Source of the DNA: Methylococcus mesophilus
GTDB taxonomy: Bacteria > Pseudomonadota > Gammaproteobacteria > Methylococcales > Methylococcaceae
Reading direction: 5' to 3'
NCBI RefSeq assembly: GCF_026247885.1
Contig: NZ_CP110921.1
Coordinates: forward strand, 1,855,001-1,919,000
DNA length: 64,000 nucleotides
Of the stretch, positions 54,352 through 61,087 are shown in pieces; position 1 is the stretch's first letter, and every line of letters starts with the position of its first letter. A program made the position numbers and the translations under genes. The notes under the pieces were generated by a model. The model saw only the letters and a program-made list of their open reading frames with translations, ran no database searches and was not told the DNA's origin.

Positions 54352-54540
54352 ACGATTCTACCTTTGTTTTGATATTTCAGCCAATTAGGCGCGAAGGCAG
54401 ATAATCCTTGTTCGTTAGTATTTTTTGATGTGTCTTCTTGATTCAGTTAATACATATTTGCCTATCAGAAGATGATGTTGCGGTTGGGTGCGGGAAGTAG
54501 CAAAAATTTGGTCAAACTTGTGTATATTAGGACAAGGGTA

Positions 54541-54634
54541 TTGTTCAGAAGAAGGCTCTGAACAAGGCAGGAGTAGTTAAAATTAACGCAAATTGTGAAA
54601 TTACGGAATCCGGAGATGTACGGATTGTTTTTTT
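54541..54634 (+). ncRNA. Candidate small RNA with terminator
   Basis: Hairpin GTTCAGA (54543-54549) / TCTGAAC (54557-54563) precedes an AATCCG...CGGATT stem (54607-54626) followed by seven Ts. No ORF fits between. The 5' end and promoter are not defined, so this is only a candidate. Confidence 0.3.
54607..54634 (+). terminator. Rho-independent terminator in AT-rich region
   Basis: 6-bp stem AATCCG/CGGATT with an 8-nt loop and a T7 run (54628-54634). Confidence 0.6.
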
Positions 54635-54848
54635 CTGGAAAACGTGCATGCTCAATGTATGTTTTATGTTACATAATGTTGCTATATTTGTAACAGCAGG
54701 GATGTAATGTAACACAGCTTATATGCAGACGTAGCGAGGAGTCCTGTAAGGCCTCGCCTAGAATTAGGTTTTGCAATAACGTATCTAGCCTTTGTGCCAT
54801 GGACTGAAGTACCAGGCCCATCAAGCAGAGCGGACCCGTTTACCGATT

Positions 54849-55178
54849 TCAACGCCAGTTTCCGGCCGGGCCGGGCGGAGTGACGCCAGGGTTACGACCG
54901 GCTGCAGGGGCGTTCAATTTTCCGACGGCTCCCGGTTGGTTGACGCCCACGTCGCGATGGACGTTACCTGCCGGGCCGAGCGGGTTGACTCCCGCGCCTC
55001 GCCCCACCCCTGGGGTACCCACGTTTCCGACAGCGCCGGGCTGGTTTATCCCCGAATCCCGATGGACATTGCCGGCGGCACCGACCTGGTTGACGCCGGG
55101 GTCGCGTGCGTGAAGCACGGCAGAATAATTGACGACCGTGGCGGCCAGGATCAAGACGATTTGATTACGGTATTTCAT
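54849..55178 (-). CDS. Secreted Gly/Asn/Pro repeat protein
   Basis: 109 aa. The ATG at 55178 is preceded by GGAGGG. A signal peptide is visible (MKYRNQIVLILAATVV then SAVLHA). The mature part is five tandem units with core G-[VI]-[NT]-[QP]-x-G-[AP]-[AV]-G-[NK], alternating 15 and 20 residues: for example DPGVNQVGAAGNVHR then DSGINQPGAVGNVGTPGVGR. No cysteines. Such a regular repeat suggests an extended or fibrous surface protein. I know no named family; it is phage cargo near attR. Confidence 0.68.
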   Translation of the reverse strand: MKYRNQIVLILAATVVNYSAVLHARDPGVNQVGAAGNVHRDSGINQPGAVGNVGTPGVGRGAGVNPLGPAGNVHRDVGVNQPGAVGKLNAPAAGRNPGVTPPGPAGNWR

Positions 55179-55216
55179 CGGTCCCTCCTCTCTCCGAATT
55201 TTCCAACGCTGCCCGC

Positions 55217-55246
55217 ATAGCGTGCGCTGGGCTACGAAGCGCACCG
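55217..55246. repeat. REP-like palindrome, copy 2
   Basis: CATAGCGTGCGCT...AGCGCACC, a relative of the element at 53755-53786; stem 55222-55228 / 55238-55244. The two copies bound about 1.4 kb of cargo DNA. Confidence 0.65.
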
Positions 55247-55352
55247 GCAATATTCACGCCGCCTTCCTGACGAAGTCAACATGCGCGGTTTCGTACGGAG
55301 TCGTAAGGAAAAGGACCTTGCGTGAACTAAGCCATTGGCTTACATTGAGGCT

Positions 55353-55697
55353 ATGCTTACCACGGTTACCGAACTGCCGGAGTACATTCGATGTGCGAAC
55401 GATCTTCTGGATGAGGCTGATCGTAAGGCCGTGATCGATTACCTGGCGGCTCATCCTCGCGCCGGGGATGTGATGGAGGGCACGGGCGGAATCCGCAAGC
55501 TGCGCTGGGGGCGAGGTAATCGGGGCAAGAGCGGCGGGGTCCGGGTGATTTATTACTACCACGACGAACGGCTGCCGCTGTTCTTGCTGACGGTGTTCGG
55601 TAAGAACGAACAGGCGAACCTTACGAAAGCAGAGCGGAACAGCCTCGCGAAGCTGATAGACGTGCTGGTGACAACGGCATTGGAGAAGAAACGATGA
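55353..55697 (+). CDS. RelE/HigB-like toxin
   Basis: 114 aa from the ATG at 55353, which follows TGAGG; a TTG at 55335 is a less likely start. Fold features of the RelE/ParE superfamily: MEGTGGIRKLRWGRGN, a GGVRVIYYYHDERLPLFLL strand pair and a C-terminal LAKLIDVLV helix. The catalytic set is not certain. It is coupled to an HTH antitoxin by a 4-bp overlap. In a prophage such a pair usually stabilises the element or provides abortive infection. Confidence 0.82.
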   Translation: MLTTVTELPEYIRCANDLLDEADRKAVIDYLAAHPRAGDVMEGTGGIRKLRWGRGNRGKSGGVRVIYYYHDERLPLFLLTVFGKNEQANLTKAERNSLAKLIDVLVTTALEKKR

Positions 55698-55978
55698 GCA
55701 GGGCTTTTGAAAGTATCGCGCAGGGGCTGAAGGAGGCTATTGCGCTGACGGAGGGACAACCGGTTCCGGCGAAGACGCATCGCCCGGATGAAGTGGACGT
55801 GGCGGAGCTGCGCCATAGCTTGGGTCTGACGCAGATGGAGTTCGCTGCGAAATTGCGGATCAGTGTTGGGACACTTCGGCATTGGGAGCGGGGAGACCGT
55901 CAGCCTCACGGTCCGGCTTTGACTTTGCTCCATGTGGTGGCGAAGGAGCCGGGGGCGGTGTTGCGGGCTTTGGGTTGA
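55694..55978 (+). CDS. HTH antitoxin (HigA-like)
   Basis: 94 aa. The ATG overlaps the toxin stop (ATGA). An XRE-type HTH is in LRHSLGLTQMEFAAKLRI followed by SVGTLRHWERGDRQP, the pattern of antitoxins paired with RelE/HigB toxins. The gene order toxin-first is that of higBA. It lies 130 bp before attR. Confidence 0.85.
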   Translation: MSRAFESIAQGLKEAIALTEGQPVPAKTHRPDEVDVAELRHSLGLTQMEFAAKLRISVGTLRHWERGDRQPHGPALTLLHVVAKEPGAVLRALG

Positions 55979-56107
55979 AACATCAAACGTAGCCATTTCG
56001 TAACCGCGTTAAGCTTGCAACTCCACTAAATCAATACTTTACAAAACTTTGTTGCGTGATGCGGGCGTTTGTAAGGCTTTGATTTGTAATCCAATATCTA
56101 GAGAGTG

Positions 56108-56157
56108 GCGGACTCTTAATCCGTTTGTCGTAGGTTCGATCCCTACATGGCCCACCA
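56108..56157 (+). repeat. attR: 50-bp duplicate of tRNA-Lys 3' end
   Basis: Identical to 42196-42245. The D arm and acceptor 5' strand of tRNA-Lys are missing upstream (the flank is unrelated DNA), so this copy is not a functional tRNA. Confidence 0.93.
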
Positions 56158-56564
56158 GACACCAAGCCGGAGAATATTCTCCGGCTTTTTTGTGCCCATC
56201 TACAGGCCACGGCTGGCGCGGTTCCCGCATTTGGCCTCTTGACCAGCCATCCCCGAAAAAGCCGGTTTCGGGCCAAAATAGGCTAAATTTCTCTCTCTGT
56301 TCTCTGTCGAGCTCTTGACTGTCAAGAGGCCGAACCCAGGAAAATCAAGAGTTCCAGCGTGTAGGGTTGCGACTGTCAATTGGTCTGCGGTGGGGATTGA
56401 GAACAGAAATTTCGGTACAACGATCACCCTCGGATCCATCACGCCCCGCGCGCAGCGCTGGCGCGCGATCCAGTGGACGCCGCCAACGATGCCGCCGACC
56501 TCCTGGCCGGCCGCTGCGAAGCCGCCTTGTTCCTGGCCTACTGGCAGGACGAGGGCGCGGGCCT
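56158..56564. other. Non-coding or decayed region between attR and the YdjM-like gene
   Basis: 407 bases with a terminator at the left and a gene-fragment-like reading frame at the right (see pseudogene). No other gene is convincing. Confidence 0.5.
56164..56191. terminator. Terminator after attR (original tRNA-Lys terminator)
   Basis: A perfect 24-bp palindrome AAGCCGGAGAAT/ATTCTCCGGCTT followed by Ts, 7 bp after CCA. It was probably the tRNA-Lys terminator before prophage insertion. Confidence 0.85.
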
Positions 56565-56568
56565 GTGA
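56440..56568 (+). pseudogene. C-terminal fragment of a lost gene (candidate)
   Basis: The frame ending at TGA 56566-56568 reads ARDPVDAANDAADLLAGRCE then AALFLAYWQDEGAGL, which looks like a natural C-terminus; upstream no start or continuation is found. Its stop overlaps the GTG of the next gene, as in an operon. It is probably the remnant of a coupled gene truncated by rearrangement. Confidence 0.35.
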
Positions 56569-57080
56569 AATGGCAGAACCACATCGTGATTGCCGGCGCG
56601 ATCACCGCCACGATTGACCCAGTGCTTGCCCCCGGCGCCATGCTCGGCGCCACCGCCCCGGACTGGCTGGAATGGCTCATCACCCCGGTGCGCAAGGTCC
56701 GCCACCGCACCGTGACCCATTACCTGGTGCTGTGGATCGCCGCCGTCCTGTTCTTCTTCCTAGTTTGGGACTTCCACCACCTGGGGCAAGCCTTCAGCCT
56801 CGGCGGCCTGTTCCACCTCCTCACCGACGCCATGACCATTTCCGGCATCCCGGTCGGCTGGTGGTCCGACCGCAAGTTCTACCTGTTCGGCGGCCGGCTC
56901 AAAACGGGCAGCGCGGAGGAATACATGATTGCCGGCGTGGTGCTGATGATCTGCGCCCTCATCGTCTGGCATCGGCCGGACAACCGCTTTACCCCGTTCT
57001 TCTTCGACTGGGGCGGGTATTACGAGCAGGGCTTGATTGATGGCAGGGAATGGAAGGAGAATCGGTTTCGGTGGCTGTAG
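56565..57080 (+). CDS. YdjM-like inner-membrane metal-dependent hydrolase
   Basis: 171 aa from the GTG at 56565 (VKWQNHIVIAGA). It matches the LexA-binding, inner-membrane-associated hydrolase family (YdjM-like): a WQNHIVIAGAITA N-terminus, RHRTVTHYLVLWIAAV and GGLFHLLTDAMTISGI provide the His/Asp metal ligands, and several TM segments are visible. The GTG overlaps the TGA of the preceding fragment. The E. coli YdjM gene is LexA-controlled; whether this one is SOS-regulated is not evident from a clear box. Confidence 0.82.
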   Translation: MKWQNHIVIAGAITATIDPVLAPGAMLGATAPDWLEWLITPVRKVRHRTVTHYLVLWIAAVLFFFLVWDFHHLGQAFSLGGLFHLLTDAMTISGIPVGWWSDRKFYLFGGRLKTGSAEEYMIAGVVLMICALIVWHRPDNRFTPFFFDWGGYYEQGLIDGREWKENRFRWL

Positions 57081-57107
57081 TGTCACAAGCCCTCGAAGGA
57101 GAAATCG

Positions 57108-57500
57108 TTGCGTCATTTCATTGCGTATCACAATCAGCAGAAGATGGGCTACTCCTGTGCCGACATCCCCGAGCCTCGTGTTCAAACTAGCAGGGAGGTT
57201 GAAGGGCTTGAAGGAGTAACGGTCTGGTTGGTTGCTGGAGAGGGCGAGAATCCAAAGGCCTACTTCCTCGCGGCAAAGTTCGTCGCCTCCCACTGTGAAA
57301 GAAACTCAACATCGGGTTCCAAATTTCCTTATCTCATCGCCGGTCCAGGCTCCCTTTACAAAAAGAGCATTCCGCTGGGAGGCACATCCGTGCTTGCCCA
57401 GATTCGCAAAGAGTCGGCAAATTTCGTTCGGGGGTTCTACGAAACAAAGAACCCTTCGATCGTGTCCGCGCTCAATGCGCTTGCACCAACTAAGAGCTAA
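57108..57500 (+). CDS. Hypothetical protein, possible PUA/EVE-like fold
   Basis: 130 aa. A TTG at 57108 is preceded by AAGGAG at 6-nt spacing. The sequence begins with MRHFIAYHNQQKMGYS and continues as alternating strands (GVTVWLVAGEGENPKAYFLA) and a GPGSLYK loop, reminiscent of small PUA-like domains that bind modified nucleic acid. That analogy is weak. It sits between the YdjM-like gene and the convergent nuclease. Confidence 0.6.
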   Translation: MRHFIAYHNQQKMGYSCADIPEPRVQTSREVEGLEGVTVWLVAGEGENPKAYFLAAKFVASHCERNSTSGSKFPYLIAGPGSLYKKSIPLGGTSVLAQIRKESANFVRGFYETKNPSIVSALNALAPTKS

Positions 57501-57537
57501 CCCGGATTTCGTATCCGGCAAGCTGCTGAACTCACCG

Positions 57538-58215
57538 TCACCCCCCACACAACCCCTCGCACGGCACTCCATCACCGTCTCGATCCAAGCTTTTGACGCC
57601 GCAGCGGGTGAGGTAATACCGGGCTTCGTCGCAGGTGGTCATTTCCTGGCAGGTCCGCTTCGAGCCGCAGGCGGACGCGGCAACCCCGGACAAAGGACGT
57701 GGTGTCTGAGTGGGTTTTCGGGTGGGGTTGAAATCATCCCAGAACGACGGGCCACGGCTCTTGTGGCGGAACTCCCACGGCGGGACCGGGTTCGGCTGTG
57801 ACCATAGCCCGCGCCGGACGGCACGCGCTTCGTCTTCGGCGCTGAAGTAGCCGGGATCGTAGGCGTATTTGCGGTAGACCCAGGCCATGCCGGCGCGCAC
57901 TTGCTCCAGGTTCACATCAGTTCCACCAATCAGCACCTTGCCGACGCTGCGGCCATAACGGTCGGTGTCGGCGACTTCGACCGTGACCTTTTTGCCAGAC
58001 ACCCAGTCCGACAAGGCGCGCTTGGAGGCTTGACCGTAGTCCTGCCGCTTCTCCGGCGCGTCGATCTGCGCCAGCCGCACGCGGGTTTGAACGTTGCCAA
58101 CGGACAGCAGGGTGATCGTGTCGCCATCGAGCACACTGACCACCCGGCCGGCGAGGGATTCGGCCGCGGCTGAGGCGGTGACGGTCAGGCAGAGCCAAAG
58201 GAACAAGAAGCGCAT
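57538..58215 (-). CDS. Secreted thermonuclease (SNase) with Excalibur domain
   Basis: 225 aa. A signal peptide (FLFLWLCLTVTASAAAE) is followed by an SNase domain, residues about 20-150, with RVVSVLDGDTITLL, RVRLAQIDAPEKRQ and ADTDRYGRSVG carrying the metal-binding aspartates and catalytic Arg/Glu. The C-terminus is an Excalibur calcium-binding module (SACGSKRTCQEM and DRDGDGVPCEGLC). It should be a secreted, Ca2+-dependent DNA/RNA nuclease. It converges with the PUA-like gene and diverges from yedK. Confidence 0.92.
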   Translation of the reverse strand: MRFLFLWLCLTVTASAAAESLAGRVVSVLDGDTITLLSVGNVQTRVRLAQIDAPEKRQDYGQASKRALSDWVSGKKVTVEVADTDRYGRSVGKVLIGGTDVNLEQVRAGMAWVYRKYAYDPGYFSAEDEARAVRRGLWSQPNPVPPWEFRHKSRGPSFWDDFNPTRKPTQTPRPLSGVAASACGSKRTCQEMTTCDEARYYLTRCGVKSLDRDGDGVPCEGLCGG

Positions 58216-58285
58216 GGAGAGTTCGGGCGGTGGTCAAGGAAGCACCGGCCGCGCTACGATCGGCCGGTAGGGGTGAGGTGGAACG

Positions 58286-59005
58286 ATGTGCGGACGATAC
58301 ACGCTGACGACGCCAGCGGACAAATACAAGGCGCAACTGAAATACGAGCGGGCCAGGGCGTTTTTGGAAAAACTGTTCGCCCGCTACAACATCGCCCCGA
58401 CCCAGGACGTGGCGGCCGTGCGGACCGGGACCGAGGGGGTGCGGGAGCTGGTGGCGCTGCACTGGGGCTTGATTCCGAGCTGGTCGAAGGCGCCGAAGAC
58501 CGAATACAGCACCATCAATGCCCGCGCGGAGACGGTGGCGGAGAAACCGGCCTTCCGCTCGGCCTTCCGGTACCGCCGCTGTCTGATCCTCGCCGATGGC
58601 TACTACGAGTGGCAGGCGCGGCCGGGCTCGAAACTCAAGCAGCCCTGGTACATCCGCCGGGCCGACGGTGAGCCGTTTGCCTTCGCGGGATTGTGGGAGC
58701 GCTGGGAATCGCATCTGGGCGAGGAGGGCGAGCCGGTGGAGTCGTGCAGCATCATCGTGACCGACGCCAACGCCTTGACCCGACCGATCCATGACCGCAT
58801 GCCGGTGATCCTTGACCCGGCCACCTACGATGTCTGGCTCGATCCGGAGTGCCGGGACAAGACCGGCCTGCTCTCGCTGCTGCGGCCGTTTCCGCCCGAC
58901 GAAATGACCGCCTGGAAGGTCAGCACCCACGTCAACAGTCCGAGACATGACGATCCCACGTGTGTGGAGCCGGCGGAACCGTCCGCGCTCGACTCGGTGG
59001 ACTGA
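58286..59005 (+). CDS. yedK: SOS response-associated peptidase, YedK/HMCES
   Basis: 239 aa. HMCES-type protein that covalently traps abasic sites in ssDNA through Cys2. The start MCGRYTLTTP gives the catalytic cysteine at position 2; RYNIAPTQDV, WGLIPSWSK, INARAETV (Asn and Glu of the active site), and HDRMPVIL (active-site His) are all present. The C-terminal tail is poorly conserved. It is divergent from the SNase gene; a UmuD-like gene lies downstream beyond a cassette. Confidence 0.95.
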   Translation: MCGRYTLTTPADKYKAQLKYERARAFLEKLFARYNIAPTQDVAAVRTGTEGVRELVALHWGLIPSWSKAPKTEYSTINARAETVAEKPAFRSAFRYRRCLILADGYYEWQARPGSKLKQPWYIRRADGEPFAFAGLWERWESHLGEEGEPVESCSIIVTDANALTRPIHDRMPVILDPATYDVWLDPECRDKTGLLSLLRPFPPDEMTAWKVSTHVNSPRHDDPTCVEPAEPSALDSVD

Positions 59006-59579
59006 CCCGCCCGATGCCGGCTACGCCCGAAGGGCGGGGCGCTATCCCTGCCCATTCCGGCCGGTGTCCGTGCCCACCGGCAGAGCGAATCGGTCCCCGC
59101 GTCCGTGCGGGGTGAGTCTGGAGGGTGGTGCGGGCTTCCTGCCCGAGCAATCTGACCGGCCGGCCCGACTCCGCCCGGCGGGCCTCCCTGCCCGCCGCCA
59201 CTGCTCTCTATGGAATTTGAGAACCGACCCCTATGTATGTGTATGTGAATATGTGAAAGCATAGCCATCCACCGGGCATTGGCCGTGGCGGTGAAGTCCG
59301 AAAGCTTGACATAATTACGCATTGTGTTAGCTCTAGTAAGGCCGTCTGCGGCGATAGCGCGCAAAGGCGTGGATACGGGCGAAGTCGCCTGGTTTACGCA
59401 TCCTCGCAGATGCGATCGTCGAGTTCGGAGGAGGCCTTGTCCGGCCCGCCCTTCAACTGCTCGATTCTATCTTCAGGCAGTTGGGTAATAGCCGGCTGCG
59501 TGGTGTATAGGTCTGCGCATTTCGCCGACTGAGGCACTTAGAAGATCACGAACGTCACTGGCTTCGAAGGGAGGTCTGA
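59006..59579. other. Non-coding region with GC-rich repeats upstream of the cassette
   Basis: 574 bases without a supported gene. The left half (to about 59210) holds GC-rich repeats related to 63170-63330; the right half shows nothing recognisable apart from the ribosome site of the next gene. Confidence 0.6.
59131..59185 (+). repeat. Cassette-flanking GC-rich repeat, left copy
   Basis: 55 bp, sharing TCTGACCGGCCGGCCCG and GCGGGCC blocks with 63223-63278 in the same orientation, with a few mismatches and one indel. Confidence 0.65.
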
Positions 59580-59858
59580 ATGTTTCAGTACATCGTCCGG
59601 GTGCGAGACAAGACATACGTCTGGGGATCGAACGATCTTGAGGTTGCCCTGTCGTTGCCGATCGTGCTGGTGGTGAACAACGATGCGTTCGGCGATGCCG
59701 TCGAAATTGCCTCGGAATCACCACAGGGCGCTCCGGCCGTCCTGGGCATACTCCAGCCCGGGCAGTGCTGGACGTTGGTGCTCACCGGTCTTCGCGGCGT
59801 GACGGCCACCTGCGAGACCGACACTACATTGGCGTGCGCGATCCTGTCCCCCAGTTGA
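59580..59858 (+). CDS. Small unknown protein, first gene of the adaptor/nuclease cassette
   Basis: 92 aa. The ATG is preceded by GGGAGG at 6-7 nt. The sequence is strand-rich and weakly hydrophobic (LSLPIVLVVNNDAFGDAVEI, GQCWTLVLTGLRG) with two cysteines and no signal peptide. The compact all-beta pattern could be a small structural or binding domain. It is followed after 16 bp by the HlyD-like gene. It is not recognised; immunity, adaptor or carrier roles are all open. Confidence 0.65.
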   Translation: MFQYIVRVRDKTYVWGSNDLEVALSLPIVLVVNNDAFGDAVEIASESPQGAPAVLGILQPGQCWTLVLTGLRGVTATCETDTTLACAILSPS

Positions 59859-59874
59859 ACGGAAGGTATGGTCA

Positions 59875-61056
59875 ATGGCTACGGGTAGATCAGTAAACCT
59901 GCGGGTTCGCCCCTACCAGTCGGTCGACCTGTCCTTTCCGGTCGATGGTGTCATCAGCAAGCAATCAGACACCATCCTACTGGGCAGACCGGTTCTCGGA
60001 ATTGACGTCGAACACCTTTACGCGATGCTCGGCGAAATGCGAAACGTCGGGTTGCAGGTGCACGGCGGCCGGCTGAAGTGGGACTCGCGGCAGATCTCGG
60101 AATATTTGTCCAATGTCGCGGGCGTAGCAGCAGGGCAGAACGGTACTACGCTCCTGGGGAAGCTTCGGAACGCTACGGAAGCCGCCGATCTGGACCGGGC
60201 GCTGATGATGCGGCAGAACGCCTATCTGACGTCGTATTCGCCTGAGGTGCTCGCCGAGGTGCGGCGGGTCTACTGCGGTGAACCACGCGACGACTCGCTG
60301 GCACGTTACCGGCTGCTGCAGAAGGTCGAAGAGGACATCACGACCATGCACAACGGGCTAGCCGGTGCGTACAATCATCGCGGCTGGTCGGGCAAGGTCA
60401 TCGAATATACACGCTCGGAAAACACGAACAAAGCGACCCAGTACTCCGGGTCCGGACACATCCAATTCGAGGGTTTGACCGACACCAATTCCTGGGGGTA
60501 TGAGTTCCGTTACCCCTCAGCGGAGAACGATCTGAGATACCACCAGGCACGGGCGGGCATTCGGCAGGAGATTCTCAACGCCCAGCGAATGGCAGAAATG
60601 TGCCGGCATGGCGATGTCACTTTCCCCAATGAGATCGGCGCGATAGACCTAAGTATCCGGAAGCTGCAGGCCGCCTACATCGACACCTTCCTCTTCGCGC
60701 CGTTTAACGGGATTGTCACCGGCGTATTCCGTGGGCCAGGGGATTATGTGCGGGCCGGGGAACCGGTATGTCGTGTGGAGAACTATCTACTCGCCTACCT
60801 GGTAGGCACCGTGAAATATCGTGGCATGCTGGGGATTGGAACGAAGGTGGATGTGAGCACGACATTGTTCGAGGCCGCTGGAACGACCCCGGTAAAGGTC
60901 TCCGGTGAGATCGTCGCGGTGCGTGGCCACGACGCGGTGTCCGAGCAGTGGGATGTGCTGATTTTCTGTGAGAACTACACCGCCACAGGGGATCCGGTGC
61001 TGCCGCTGAACTATAACTTCGATTTCGAAAGTACCACGGTAGGCGTCCTACCCTGA
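59875..61056 (+). CDS. HlyD-like adaptor protein without visible membrane anchor
   Basis: 393 aa. The N-terminal strand set (YQSVDLSFPVDGVISKQ, LGRPVLGID) and a later FLFAPFNGIVTGVFRGPGDY / RAGEPVCRVEN segment form two halves of a barrel-sandwich (biotinyl-lipoyl-like) domain around a helical hairpin of about 200 residues; the end (GIGTKVDVSTTLFEAAG onward) looks like the beta-barrel domain. This is HlyD-family layout, but no TM helix or signal peptide is visible at either end. It lies between a small protein and a putative nuclease toxin, so it could assist that protein's delivery (inference). Confidence 0.6.
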   Translation: MATGRSVNLRVRPYQSVDLSFPVDGVISKQSDTILLGRPVLGIDVEHLYAMLGEMRNVGLQVHGGRLKWDSRQISEYLSNVAGVAAGQNGTTLLGKLRNATEAADLDRALMMRQNAYLTSYSPEVLAEVRRVYCGEPRDDSLARYRLLQKVEEDITTMHNGLAGAYNHRGWSGKVIEYTRSENTNKATQYSGSGHIQFEGLTDTNSWGYEFRYPSAENDLRYHQARAGIRQEILNAQRMAEMCRHGDVTFPNEIGAIDLSIRKLQAAYIDTFLFAPFNGIVTGVFRGPGDYVRAGEPVCRVENYLLAYLVGTVKYRGMLGIGTKVDVSTTLFEAAGTTPVKVSGEIVAVRGHDAVSEQWDVLIFCENYTATGDPVLPLNYNFDFESTTVGVLP

Positions 61057-61087
61057 TCACGAATCGCCGCTGACGAACGGAGTTGTT

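Larger units (their letters stand above)
54352..54848. other. AT-rich non-coding stretch
   Basis: About 500 bases without a supported ORF, clearly richer in A+T than the surroundings. It holds a hairpin and a terminator that could belong to a small RNA (see ncRNA entry). Nothing else is recognised. Confidence 0.6.
42196..56157. mobile_element. Integrated filamentous phage (inovirus-type) prophage, 14 kb
   Basis: The element is bounded by a 50-bp perfect direct repeat of the tRNA-Lys 3' end. It contains a tyrosine integrase next to the tRNA, Rep, a candidate origin, Zot/pI with Walker motifs, pVI- and pIII-like proteins, small single-TM coat-like proteins and a divergent repressor, with almost all structural genes on the minus strand. 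The right end carries cargo: a SLATT-type protein, a secreted repeat protein and a toxin-antitoxin pair. Parts of the cargo are visibly richer in A+T than the host. Confidence 0.93.

Noticed and set aside
56105-56157. Second tRNA-Lys gene
   Set aside because: Only the 3' two-thirds is present; no D arm or 5' acceptor strand lies upstream, so it is an att site.
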